Positions 49,963 through 57,118 of a DNA stretch of 64,000 nt are shown here, piece by piece. Made by a program: the position numbers and the translations under genes. Location of the stretch: the NCBI RefSeq assembly GCF_022808695.1, contig NZ_JAKZKW010000004.1:1-64000 (forward strand), written 5' to 3'. The notes under the pieces were generated by a model, which was not told the DNA's origin, ran no database searches, and saw only the letters and a program-made list of their open reading frames with translations. The first letter of the stretch is position 1. Each line of letters opens with the position of its first letter. The stretch comes from Fundidesulfovibrio soli. Lineage in GTDB: Bacteria > Desulfobacterota > Desulfovibrionia > Desulfovibrionales > Desulfovibrionaceae.

Positions 49963-50027
49963 TTTTTTCAACTTTTTACCCCACATAGCCCTATGTGGGG
50001 TGAAATAAAAATCCGCCTGCATACAAT
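49963..50027 (+). promoter_or_regulatory. Palindromic promoter module, copy 3
   Basis: The lead TTTTTTCAACTTTTTA is followed by a perfect palindrome CCCCACATAG-CC-CTATGTGGGG (49979-50000), then TACAAT 21 bp later (50022-50027), the best -10 of the three. It drives the head-like operon 50087-52862. Confidence 0.8.
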
Positions 50028-50086
50028 TCGGGGAATCTTGGCGCGGGATGCCAGGAAACAAACAACCCTCACAGGAGGAACCCCGA

Positions 50087-51010
50087 ATGCCCTATCCCAC
50101 CATGTCCGGCCCCGCCGGGCAGCAATCGTCCGCCGACGGTCAGGCCCGCAACGAACTGGCCTACCGCCGCTACCTGGAGCAGCTCGCAGGTTTCGCCCCC
50201 GGCGAATCAGAGCTTCCCGACGAGGAGATCCTGCGCAGGCGCGCGCTGGCGCAGGATGCCGGCCAGCCCGGCCAGGCCGCGCCCCGCAACCTGCCCCCGC
50301 AGGGCTCTACGCAACCCGTGGCCGCCGCGCCCGACGCCCTGAGGTCCGCCTTGGCCCAACTGGCCGCGCGCCCCGGCATGATCGAACACCTGGAAGGCAT
50401 CGACCTGGACGGCGACGGCCTGCCCGACATCCCCCTGGGGCCGCCCCCCATGAACCCCATGGCCCGCGCCCAGTGGCAGGCCGCCGTGGCCAACCGCCAG
50501 CGCCGTGGGCAGGAGCGTCAGGTCCGCCGCGCCCAGCGCAAGGTCGTGAACAACCAGGTCATGCTGGCGGTGCTCAAGGCCAACGACCCGCTGTTCGGCC
50601 GCTTGTATACGTGGATCGATAGTTTCGTCGAGTCTCTTCCGGCCCCGGTCAAGCAGGCCTTCCTGGAGAGCATCGACCGCACCCCCGGTGCGTTCCTGGA
50701 GATCTATACGCACCTGCGCGAGCACTTCCAGGGCGGAATGCCTTCGACGGAACGCCAGCAGACCTCGCCCCCCTACAACCAGCCGCAAGCTTCGCAGCTC
50801 GATCCCCGCGCGCGCATCCGCCGCGCCGTGGCCGGGCGCATGGCCGCCCCCGCTCTGGAGAGCGCTGGCGTCCTGGAAGAACGCCTGGGCGGGGCCGCCC
50901 GCTCCACCGAGCTGGCCGAACTCAAGGCCCGCGCCAGATCCGGCCGCGCCCGCGAGGGCGACCTGCTGCGCTACCTCGAACTCTCCATGAATTCCGGCTC
51001 CGGCCGCTAA
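50087..51010 (+). CDS. Scaffold-like protein preceding the capsid gene
   Basis: A 307-residue polar protein rich in Ala, Gln, Arg and Pro, with helical parts and no membrane segment. Its position directly before the capsid gene, its charged helical make-up and its C-terminal basic helices (RARIRRAVAGRMAAPALE) are what phage scaffold or capsid-assembly proteins show. An LDGDGLPDI segment looks like an EF-hand-type calcium loop. No homology could be named from sequence. AGGAGGA is 8 bp before the ATG. Confidence 0.6.
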   Translation: MPYPTMSGPAGQQSSADGQARNELAYRRYLEQLAGFAPGESELPDEEILRRRALAQDAGQPGQAAPRNLPPQGSTQPVAAAPDALRSALAQLAARPGMIEHLEGIDLDGDGLPDIPLGPPPMNPMARAQWQAAVANRQRRGQERQVRRAQRKVVNNQVMLAVLKANDPLFGRLYTWIDSFVESLPAPVKQAFLESIDRTPGAFLEIYTHLREHFQGGMPSTERQQTSPPYNQPQASQLDPRARIRRAVAGRMAAPALESAGVLEERLGGAARSTELAELKARARSGRAREGDLLRYLELSMNSGSGR

Positions 51011-51041
51011 CCTGTAACCTCTACAAGGAGAACAATACGCA

Positions 51042-51998
51042 ATGGCTGATTCCCTGACTTCCTACTACTCCAATTCCGGCGCCGGCGTGCGCGAGATGAA
51101 GGACACCCTCTTCTCGGACGTGGAGAACGTGATCCAGACCGTCACGCCCCACAAGACCCCCTTCATCGCCTCCATCGGCACCGGCAAGGCCAAGAACGTG
51201 CTCCACGAATGGCTGGAGGACGAACTCAAGACCCCCACCGGCTCCAACAAGGCCATCGAGGGCGCGGACGCCGTGGCTACGGCCCGCACCGCGCCGGTTC
51301 GGCTCTCCAACTACTGCCAGATCCTCGAAGACACCTTCAAGATCTCCGGCACCCTGGACGCCGTGACCCCGCTCGGCCGCCAACGCGTGAAGCAGTACGA
51401 GATGGACAAGAGCTTCCGCTACCTGAACACGGAGCTGGAATACGCGGCCCTGAACAACGCCGCCGCCAGCGCGGGCGACGCGGGCACCGCGCGCCAGATG
51501 AAGGGCCTGGAGGGCTTCGTCACCACCAACGACAAGAGCTACGCCAGCTACAACGCCACCAACGACTTCTCCGAGGCCAAGCTGATGGAGATGTCGCAGG
51601 CCTGCTACGAGGCAGGGGGTGAGCCCTCCGTGATCCTGGTGGGGCCTGTGCAGGCGCGCAAGATCGCCAACTGGAACCAGGCCGGGCGCATCACGGTGAA
51701 CACCAACGCCTCGGAGCAGACCCTGGTCATGGCCGTGATGGTCCTGGAGACCCCCTTCGGGCGCATGAAGGTGACCATCGACCGCTACCTGGCCAAGGAC
51801 GACGACACCGGCACCAAGTACGACCGCGTGTACGTCTACGACCCGTCCCGCTGCTCCATGGCCTTCCTGCGGCCCTTCAAGTGCGTGGACCTGGCCGCCA
51901 CGGGCGACTCCGTGAAGTGCCAGTCCATCGTGGAGGCCACCTTCGTGATGCACAACGAGAAGTCCGCCTCCAAGTGCAAGAAGTGCGCGACCGACTAA
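51042..51998 (+). CDS. HK97-fold major capsid protein (DUF5309/SU10-type)
   Basis: A 318-residue protein resembling the SU10/DUF5309 major capsid family: an N-terminal ADSLTSYYSNSGAGVREMKD, the pattern VTPHKTPFIASIGTGKAKN, then the central GPVQARKIANWNQAGRI and the ending YDPSRCSMAFLRPFKCVDLA. The last ~17 residues are Cys/Lys-rich (SASKCKKCATD), unusual for a capsid. Its 3' 152 bp are repeated at 53824. It is flanked by scaffold-like and small head-like genes, but no portal, terminase, protease or tail gene is visible in the window. Confidence 0.8.
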   Translation: MADSLTSYYSNSGAGVREMKDTLFSDVENVIQTVTPHKTPFIASIGTGKAKNVLHEWLEDELKTPTGSNKAIEGADAVATARTAPVRLSNYCQILEDTFKISGTLDAVTPLGRQRVKQYEMDKSFRYLNTELEYAALNNAAASAGDAGTARQMKGLEGFVTTNDKSYASYNATNDFSEAKLMEMSQACYEAGGEPSVILVGPVQARKIANWNQAGRITVNTNASEQTLVMAVMVLETPFGRMKVTIDRYLAKDDDTGTKYDRVYVYDPSRCSMAFLRPFKCVDLAATGDSVKCQSIVEATFVMHNEKSASKCKKCATD

Positions 51999-52013
51999 CG
52001 GACTGACGAACCA

Positions 52014-52037
52014 GGGGCGGGCCGCAAGGCCCGCCCC
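52014..52037 (+). terminator. Hairpin after the capsid gene
   Basis: GGGGCGGGCC-GCAA-GGCCCGCCCC, without a U tract; repeated at 53992. It may stabilise the capsid mRNA 3' end or reduce read-through rather than stop transcription fully. Confidence 0.6.
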
Positions 52038-52049
52038 ATAGGACAACCT

Positions 52050-52433
52050 ATGATCGAACACCGCATCACCCTCGGCGAGGAGGAGCTGCAAGCCAGCGCC
52101 ACCCAGAACAACCTGCCCATCCTCATGCTGACCAAATTTCTGCGCAGCCTCCCGGCGGACCAGCGCGCCTTCTTCAAGGATTGCCGCATCGAGGCGGTGA
52201 TCCCGTTCTACATGCCGCGCGGCGACTTCAAGGAGAACGTCCACGCCATGAACATGGACCAGGACCAACTGGAGTGGCTGCTGCGGGAAAGGCCCGAGTT
52301 CAGGGCCAGCGACGATACGGCCAACAACACCCTGGCCACCGGGGGGAAGGTGGTCTCCTGCGGGACGACCAAGATGGATGGCAACGACGGCGCGCAGGCC
52401 GGAGACGGTTCAACCTGTAACGAGAAGCTCTAA
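52050..52433 (+). CDS. Head-operon protein of unknown function
   Basis: A 127-residue acidic protein (EHRITLGEEELQASATQNNL, MLTKFLRSLPADQRAFFKD, ending in a polar Gly/Asp/Asn tail). No membrane helix. Its place after the capsid gene fits a head-completion or decoration protein, but no family is recognised. AGGA precedes the ATG. A degraded copy of its start may lie at 54020. Confidence 0.55.
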   Translation: MIEHRITLGEEELQASATQNNLPILMLTKFLRSLPADQRAFFKDCRIEAVIPFYMPRGDFKENVHAMNMDQDQLEWLLRERPEFRASDDTANNTLATGGKVVSCGTTKMDGNDGAQAGDGSTCNEKL

Positions 52434-52445
52434 AGGAGGAACATG

Positions 52446-52862
52446 ATGAGCGAAAGAATCGACGACCCGAATTTCTCGGACTATTCCTGGCTGGATGACG
52501 AGAAGCGTCTCCACGACGCCTCGGAAACGCCCGCGCCGCAACCCTCGACCAGCGTGGAGCAGGCAGATTCAAGCACAGGCCAAAGCTACCCAAAGTTCGA
52601 ATCGCCTAAGCCGGAGATTCCGTGGGAACATGCTCCAATCGGAGCCGAGCCCTACCCTACGATTTTGGAAGGCCGTGCAGACAGCCCATTCAACCGCCTG
52701 CCCCCCGCTATGAGGGCCGGATTGGCCGGGCGCGCAGCAGGATTTGTAGCCGGCAAAATACCGATTGTCGGCGGATGGCTGTCTAATGGCGTCATTGCTC
52801 CTGCGGCTATACAATTTTACCAGGAGGACACTAAAACACCAGAGTTGCCTCCCAGAGAATAA
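52446..52862 (+). CDS. Tagged protein C
   Basis: A 138-residue protein. MSERIDDPNFSDYSWLDDE at the N-terminus matches protein B (MSERTDDPGFQDYSWTDDV). A polar Pro/Ser-rich middle leads to a hydrophobic Gly/Ala-rich segment (MRAGLAGRAAGFVAGKIPIV) and an acidic tail. As with A and B, the head is shared and the body is not. AGGAGG sits 5 bp before the ATG. Last gene of the head-like operon. Confidence 0.7.
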   Translation: MSERIDDPNFSDYSWLDDEKRLHDASETPAPQPSTSVEQADSSTGQSYPKFESPKPEIPWEHAPIGAEPYPTILEGRADSPFNRLPPAMRAGLAGRAAGFVAGKIPIVGGWLSNGVIAPAAIQFYQEDTKTPELPPRE

Positions 52863-52917
52863 CCATACTCGTAACGAGGCGTTGGTGTCGCCAGCGCTTC
52901 GTTACCAATCAGAGCAC

Positions 52918-53025
52918 CTACCGGATCAGGTTGACTAGTTGCACTATGCTATCCCTTGAAATCAAACCCAGAAACGTGCCAATAGCAATTGCGAGATATG
53001 TAAGTACTTGATGCTGTTTTTGCAT
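52918..53025 (-). CDS. Membrane micropeptide 6 of the small-peptide operon
   Basis: A 35-residue frame: QKQHQVLTYLAIAIGTFLGL, then ISRDSIVQLVNLIR; one hydrophobic helix. GGTGGAG is 7 bp before the ATG at 53025. It lies at the downstream end of a run of very short, closely packed frames on the minus strand. Function unknown. Confidence 0.5.
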   Translation of the reverse strand: MQKQHQVLTYLAIAIGTFLGLISRDSIVQLVNLIR

Positions 53026-53027
53026 TA

Positions 53028-53117
53028 TCATACTCCACCAGATCTTGACCACGCCAGAAAAAGTAAAATTAGGGCCGTAACATAGGCAACAACAAAATCA
53101 GCGAGCCATTTTCTCAT
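53028..53117 (-). CDS. Membrane micropeptide 5
   Basis: A 29-residue frame: MRKWLADFVVAYVTALILLF, then LAWSRSGGV; one hydrophobic helix with a positive N-terminus. GAGG lies about 7 bp before the ATG. Its stop lies 2 bp before the next start, so translation may be coupled. Confidence 0.5.
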   Translation of the reverse strand: MRKWLADFVVAYVTALILLFLAWSRSGGV

Positions 53118-53162
53118 GTGCTACCTCGAATCATCCCAACACAAAATCCAAGCCAATAAGTA

Positions 53163-53285
53163 TTATGGCAACAGCAGCATGGTGAACGACACGATAAAAA
53201 AATTAAAATACACTTCCATCACAAACCGCCTTATGCATTCTTCATCATCATTAAACCAAAAGTACTGTAAGAATTCTAACCTCAT
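53163..53285 (-). CDS. Membrane micropeptide 4
   Basis: A 40-residue frame: MRLEFLQYFWFNDDEECIRR, then FVMEVYFNFFIVSFTMLLLP, a single hydrophobic helix at the C-terminus. Its ATG overlaps the stop of the previous frame as ATGA. The EC-x3-FV piece loosely recalls the ECLLETVR of the protein at 47551. Confidence 0.5.
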   Translation of the reverse strand: MRLEFLQYFWFNDDEECIRRFVMEVYFNFFIVSFTMLLLP

Positions 53286-53383
53286 AGCACCCTCACAAAA
53301 GCAATAAAAGTTCCATAAGCCCCTAAAACGCCTAGTGCCACAGCGGAGACAGGTTTCAATATCCTTAGCAAAACACGGCCCAT
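53282..53383 (-). CDS. Membrane micropeptide 3
   Basis: A 33-residue frame: MGRVLLRILKPVSAVALGVL, then GAYGTFIAFVRVL; a basic start and one long hydrophobic helix. GGAGGG sits 3 bp before the ATG. It overlaps micropeptide 4 by 4 bp. Confidence 0.5.
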   Translation of the reverse strand: MGRVLLRILKPVSAVALGVLGAYGTFIAFVRVL

Positions 53384-53508
53384 TCGCCCTCCATACAGTT
53401 TATGCTCTTGGCTATATAATTATTTGCCACCAGTCAATACGCACCTAGGCCAGTCGCCTACGACAGTTGGGGATTTTGACTATTTATCAAAATCAAGCTG
53501 ACATTTAG

Positions 53509-53619
53509 TCACCATTTTTTAAACAGAGACAACACCAACTTGAACAATATATCAAGAATCTCGAGATGCACTATCTTCCCCAACAGTTGCCCAAAATATT
53601 TAACCCCCTGCTTAATCAT
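53509..53619 (-). CDS. Amphipathic micropeptide 2
   Basis: A 36-residue frame: MIKQGVKYFGQLLGKIVHLE, then ILDILFKLVLSLFKKW. Cationic, amphipathic and ending KKW, like leaderless bacteriocins or phenol-soluble modulins in general character. GGAAGGGG is placed well before the ATG, which overlaps the previous stop as ATGA. Confidence 0.5.
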   Translation of the reverse strand: MIKQGVKYFGQLLGKIVHLEILDILFKLVLSLFKKW

Positions 53620-53837
53620 ACCATTTCCCCTTCCAGTACACATAGCTGTCGAAGCTTCAACAAAGACATGATTGCAGACACAGACTGCTGCACTATTTCA
53701 AAAAGACCGTATCGGAAAACCAGATCCACAGTTTGCCTGGCTTTTTCCTTTTCATAGACATACCTACAATCGCCATCCGACACCGAATACTTCCCAGCAA
53801 ACAAGTTGTCAACGATCCAACTCTCCCGCTGCTCCAT
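53616..53837 (-). pseudogene. Possible truncated frame at the head of the small-peptide operon
   Basis: A frame ending at 53616 (DCRYVYEKEKARQTVDLVFR, then LFEIVQQSVSAIMSLLKL). Its only start, at 53837, lies in the antisense of the duplicated capsid end, so the true 5' part may have been lost when that duplicate arose. Low confidence that it is expressed. Confidence 0.25.
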
Positions 53838-53976
53838 GGCCTTCCTGCGGCCCTTCAAGTGCGTGGACCTGGCCGCCACGGGCGACTCCGTGAAGTGCCA
53901 GTCCATCGTGGAGGCCACCTTCGTGATGCTGGGCGAGAAGTCCGCGGCCAAGTGCAAGAAGTGCGCGACCGACTAA
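53824..53976 (+). pseudogene. 3' remnant of a second capsid gene
   Basis: These 153 bp repeat the end of the capsid gene (51846-51998) with few changes: MHNEKSAS becomes MLGEKSAA, and CKKCATD and the stop are kept. The match continues past the stop through the GGGGCGGG hairpin to 54019, 196 bp in all without gaps. It has no start of its own. It shows either a lost tandem capsid copy or a duplication event tied to the variable DNA in between. Confidence 0.85.
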
Positions 53977-53991
53977 CCGACTGACAAACCT

Positions 53992-54015
53992 GGGGCGGGC
54001 CGCAAGGCCCGCCCC
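53992..54015 (+). repeat. Second copy of the post-capsid hairpin
   Basis: GGGGCGGGCC-GCAA-GGCCCGCCCC, identical to 52014-52037. Beyond it, to ~54045, weak likeness to the start of the 52050 gene remains. Confidence 0.7.
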
Positions 54016-54112
54016 ATAGACCATCCTACAGCATGGCATCGAATCACCATAGGGCAGGTGCCTGTTACGGGACGAAGAGGAGGAAGTGAAGCGGACAGGG
54101 CAGCCCGGCAGC

Positions 54113-55474
54113 TCAACAGGCCGTCCGCACGGCCCGCACCCACCTTCGGCAGGTGTGTTCGGCCCAGGCGAACGCGCCCAGCTCCATGTCCGCGAACCAT
54201 GCCTGTGTATAGGCGCGCCTATCCACGCTCCAGAGCAGCCGCATGGCCGCCTCGAACGCCGGGTCGGCGCAATGGGAGGTGAATTCTGCGGGGGGGCGCA
54301 TGGTGGAGGCCAGCTCCGCCACGGTGGGCAGCCGCCAGGTGCTCGCCCCGTCGAAGCGGCGGGAGTTGAGTTCGGCCACGTACTCGTGCGCGCCTGCCCA
54401 ATCCAGCGGATAGGGGCTGCCCCCGCGCTGCCACACGAGCCCGTGCTCCTTGTCGCGCACGGTGTTGCCGAGAGGGGTCAGCCCCTCCGTCGCGTAGCAT
54501 GTCGGCCGCCAGAGCTCGTCCAGGCCCAGCAGGCCGCCCGCGCCCTTCCCGGACGCCTTCAGGGGGCCTGAGCGCAGCCTTTCGCCCGCGGCGGGCCTCG
54601 GGCACAGCGGCGTCACGCTTCCGGCTTCCTCCAGGCGGCAGGCCTGCCTCAGGCGGGAGCGCCACTCACCGAGCAGGGCCTCGATCTCCTCGGCCATGCC
54701 CCTGGCGCTGCCGGGCCTGCGCTCCGGGTCGGGGTGCAGGGCGCGGGCGAAGAAGGCGTCCCACTCCGGGTCCATGTCCTGCGAGGCGCGGCTGGGCAGG
54801 CCCTCGCCCTTAAGCGGCCACTCGGGGAGGATGCCGGTGAGCATGCGGTAGAAGGTCACGGCCACGGAATAGAGGTCCGCGCAGGGCTTCACCGAGGCGG
54901 GGTCGCGCTCCTGCTCGGGCGCGGCGTAGTAGGGGGAGCCCACCTTCAGCCCGGGCGCGCGGGAGAGGGATTCCCCCCTGACGCGCGAGAGGCCGAAATC
55001 GGTGATCTTGATCTGATCCTCGTCGGTGATGAGCAGATTGAAGGGCTTGATGTCGCGGTGCACGATACCCGCGTGATGCAGGCGGGCCAGGCCCTCGAGG
55101 GTCTGCAGGGCATAGCTGGCGGCTCGCGGCAGGGGCAGGCGGCGGCTGGGCAGCTCCACCTCGGGGCGCTCGCCCAGGACCTGCCCCAGGTCGCGGCAGA
55201 AGTACTCCATGAGGAAGAAGGGCCTGCGCCCGGCGTGGCCGTAGTCCCACACGGCGGCGATGTGGGGGTGGTTGAGGCCGGCCAGGGTCACGGCCTCGGC
55301 CTCGAACTGGTGGCGCAGCTCGTCCATGTCCACCAGGGAGCGCAGAAAGGGGGTGGGGGCCAACAGCTTGAGCGCCAGGATCTTGCCCAGCGCGGGCACG
55401 CGCACCTTGTACACCGCGCCCATGCCCCCGCGCCCCAGCAGCCCGAGCACCTCGTAGCGGCCGATGCGCCTCAC
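54113..55474 (-). CDS. Serine/threonine protein kinase with a C-terminal Lcl/DUF1566 domain
   Basis: A 453-residue protein. The Hanks-type kinase domain (residues ~7-270) has the glycine loop LLGRGGMGAVYK, the ATP Lys in ILALKLLA, the catalytic loop VHRDIKPFNLLI and the DFG motif. After a linker, residues ~335-450 form a DUF1566/Lcl domain (LGNTVRDKEHGLVWQRGGSP, then STWRLPTVAELASTM), usually found in exported or surface proteins and here probably a sensing or binding domain. No membrane helix is visible. The start overlaps the phosphatase stop by 4 bp. Confidence 0.9.
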   Translation of the reverse strand: MRRIGRYEVLGLLGRGGMGAVYKVRVPALGKILALKLLAPTPFLRSLVDMDELRHQFEAEAVTLAGLNHPHIAAVWDYGHAGRRPFFLMEYFCRDLGQVLGERPEVELPSRRLPLPRAASYALQTLEGLARLHHAGIVHRDIKPFNLLITDEDQIKITDFGLSRVRGESLSRAPGLKVGSPYYAAPEQERDPASVKPCADLYSVAVTFYRMLTGILPEWPLKGEGLPSRASQDMDPEWDAFFARALHPDPERRPGSARGMAEEIEALLGEWRSRLRQACRLEEAGSVTPLCPRPAAGERLRSGPLKASGKGAGGLLGLDELWRPTCYATEGLTPLGNTVRDKEHGLVWQRGGSPYPLDWAGAHEYVAELNSRRFDGASTWRLPTVAELASTMRPPAEFTSHCADPAFEAAMRLLWSVDRRAYTQAWFADMELGAFAWAEHTCRRWVRAVRTAC

Positions 55475-56208
55475 AGCGGTTCGTCCGTGAGCCGCTCGGC
55501 GTAGGCGGCGGGCAGGCCTGCCGCGATGATCTTCCGGGCCGCGCCCAGGGCGTCGTAGGCCACGTAGCGGACCTCAAGCTCCCTGGCTGCCGGGTCGTAG
55601 ACCACGTACTTGGCGTGGCAATCCCCGTCGCGGGGCTGGCCAACCGCGCCGCAGTTCACCATGTGGCGCGCCCCCGGCTCCAGCACGCGCACGCCGCAAA
55701 CCAGCCGCTTGCTGGAATACTCATCCCCGGGGCCGAGGCTCACCAGCCGCAGCAGGTGGGTGTGCCCCACGAAGCTCACGGGCTCCTGCAGATTCCCCAT
55801 GATGGCGCGAACGTCAGCTTCTTCGGTCTGAAACAGGTACTTGTCGACGCTCTGCGGCGGCATGCCGTGCACCAGGCGGCAGCCGTCGAGGCTCAGGAAG
55901 CGCGGCAGCCCAGCAAGCCATTCACGGCTTTCGGAGGACAGATGCTCACGCGTCCAGCGCACCACATCCCAGGCAACGGGGTTGAAGCGCCGCGCCCTGC
56001 CCTCGTCGCTGACGCCAGCCTCATGGTTGCCCTGCACGGCGAGCGCGCCCAGGGCGCGCACGCGCCTGACCACGGCCTCGGGGTCGGCCCCGTAGCCCAC
56101 CATGTCTCCCAGGAAAACCATAGGCCCCTGCGCGCCGGTGGCGCGGATGTCGGCCAGGACGGCCTCCAGGGCTTCCAGATTGGCGTGGATGTCCGACAGG
56201 ACGATCAT
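55471..56208 (-). CDS. Metallophosphoesterase
   Basis: A 245-residue calcineurin-like phosphoesterase with all metal motifs: SDIHAN (DxH), GDMVGYGAD (GDxxG), GNHE and GHTH. It should hold two metals and cut phosphate esters; given its neighbours it may oppose the kinase. ATG at 56208 overlaps the response-regulator stop by 4 bp, so the three genes are coupled. Confidence 0.9.
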   Translation of the reverse strand: MIVLSDIHANLEALEAVLADIRATGAQGPMVFLGDMVGYGADPEAVVRRVRALGALAVQGNHEAGVSDEGRARRFNPVAWDVVRWTREHLSSESREWLAGLPRFLSLDGCRLVHGMPPQSVDKYLFQTEEADVRAIMGNLQEPVSFVGHTHLLRLVSLGPGDEYSSKRLVCGVRVLEPGARHMVNCGAVGQPRDGDCHAKYVVYDPAARELEVRYVAYDALGAARKIIAAGLPAAYAERLTDEPL

Positions 56209-56588
56209 TGGCGGGTGGCGGCCAGCTCCAGCACGGAACGGACTCGGTCCGCCAGTTGGTCGAGGTCCACCGGCTTGTGCACGAAACCGGCGCAACCAGC
56301 CGCCTGAGCGCGGGTGCGGGTGGCTTCGTCGGCGCAGGCCGAAACGAACAATGCGGGCACGGGGTGGTTGCGCCGGATGACTTCCAGCGCGTCGATGCCG
56401 TCCATGCCGCCTTCCAGGATGATGTCGAGAAGGATCACGTCGGGGTGCAGCTCGCTTGCGAGGCGGACGGCCTCCTCGCCGTTGTGGGCCACCCCGCAGA
56501 CCGTGTGGCCCAGCCGCCTGAGCTTGAAGCACAAGTCGAGCGCGATGATGCGCTCGTCCTCCACAATCATGATCGATGCGGGTTTCAT
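56205..56588 (-). CDS. Single-domain response regulator
   Basis: A 127-residue receiver domain: acidic pair in IMIVEDERI, phospho-acceptor Asp in DVILLDIILEGG, and the Thr/Ser and Lys positions (LFVSACADE, VHKPVD). No output domain, so it signals by protein contact. AGGGAGG lies well before the ATG at 56588. First gene of the receiver-phosphatase-kinase operon. Confidence 0.93.
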   Translation of the reverse strand: MKPASIMIVEDERIIALDLCFKLRRLGHTVCGVAHNGEEAVRLASELHPDVILLDIILEGGMDGIDALEVIRRNHPVPALFVSACADEATRTRAQAAGCAGFVHKPVDLDQLADRVRSVLELAATRQ

Positions 56589-56656
56589 TGCCGCCTCCCT
56601 GGCCACACATCGGGTACGCGAGCCTTCAATATCGCCGCCGACCCTTTTACGGCAAC

Positions 56657-56685
56657 AAAAAAAGACCGGACGGCCGGTCTTTTTT
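56657..56685 (-). terminator. Bidirectional terminator
   Basis: Hairpin AAAAAGACCGG-AC-GGCCGGTCTTTTT type with A7 on one side and T6 on the other. It ends the 56708 gene and separates it from the signalling operon. Confidence 0.88.
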
Positions 56686-56707
56686 GAACAAAAATCGTTT
56701 CAGAGGA

Positions 56708-57052
56708 TCAATTGTGCATCTGCGTCCGCAGCCAATCCTTGATCTCGGGGGTCGGCGGATAGATGCCCTTGTTGAAGCCCACATCCTGCATGAAGTGCTC
56801 CCGCAGATGCGCGGGCAAAGGCAATACAGCCAGTTCCTTGGCCTCGTCGCAAGTGCGGTGGATGAGCATCAGCTTGGGCTCCGGCTCCCAGGTGCTGACC
56901 ACGAAATAGGTGGTCGAGTCGCTGCGGTGTCGAACCGGCTTGAAATCGCCCAGCCAGCAGTTGTTGCCCCATTCGAGATAGAGGGTCACGGCGGCTTCCG
57001 GGGTCATTTCCCAGTCCACGTCATGTTCCTCGAAGCTTCTGAGTTCATCCAT
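56708..57052 (-). CDS. Small protein resembling the Desulfovibrio DVU0772-type family
   Basis: A 114-residue acidic, soluble protein (EHDVDWEMTPEAAVTLYLEW, then NCWLGDFKPVRHRSDSTTYF). The AVTLYLEWGNN stretch recalls a family seen mainly in Desulfovibrio and named after DVU0772; this is recognition from memory and should be checked. Function unknown. Confidence 0.5.
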   Translation of the reverse strand: MDELRSFEEHDVDWEMTPEAAVTLYLEWGNNCWLGDFKPVRHRSDSTTYFVVSTWEPEPKLMLIHRTCDEAKELAVLPLPAHLREHFMQDVGFNKGIYPPTPEIKDWLRTQMHN

Positions 57053-57118
57053 GGCTGTCTCCTTGCCGTTTGAATAAACAGGATGATAAATTTTTTAATA
57101 ATCATTCCTGCCACCCAG

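Noticed and set aside
46233-50000. CRISPR array from the three palindromes
   Set aside because: Copies are 1.7-2.0 kb apart with genes between them, no spacers and no cas genes.
51042-51998. Encapsulin rather than phage capsid
   Set aside because: The sequence follows the DUF5309/SU10-type capsid pattern and sits after a scaffold-like gene; encapsulin signatures and a cargo enzyme are not seen.
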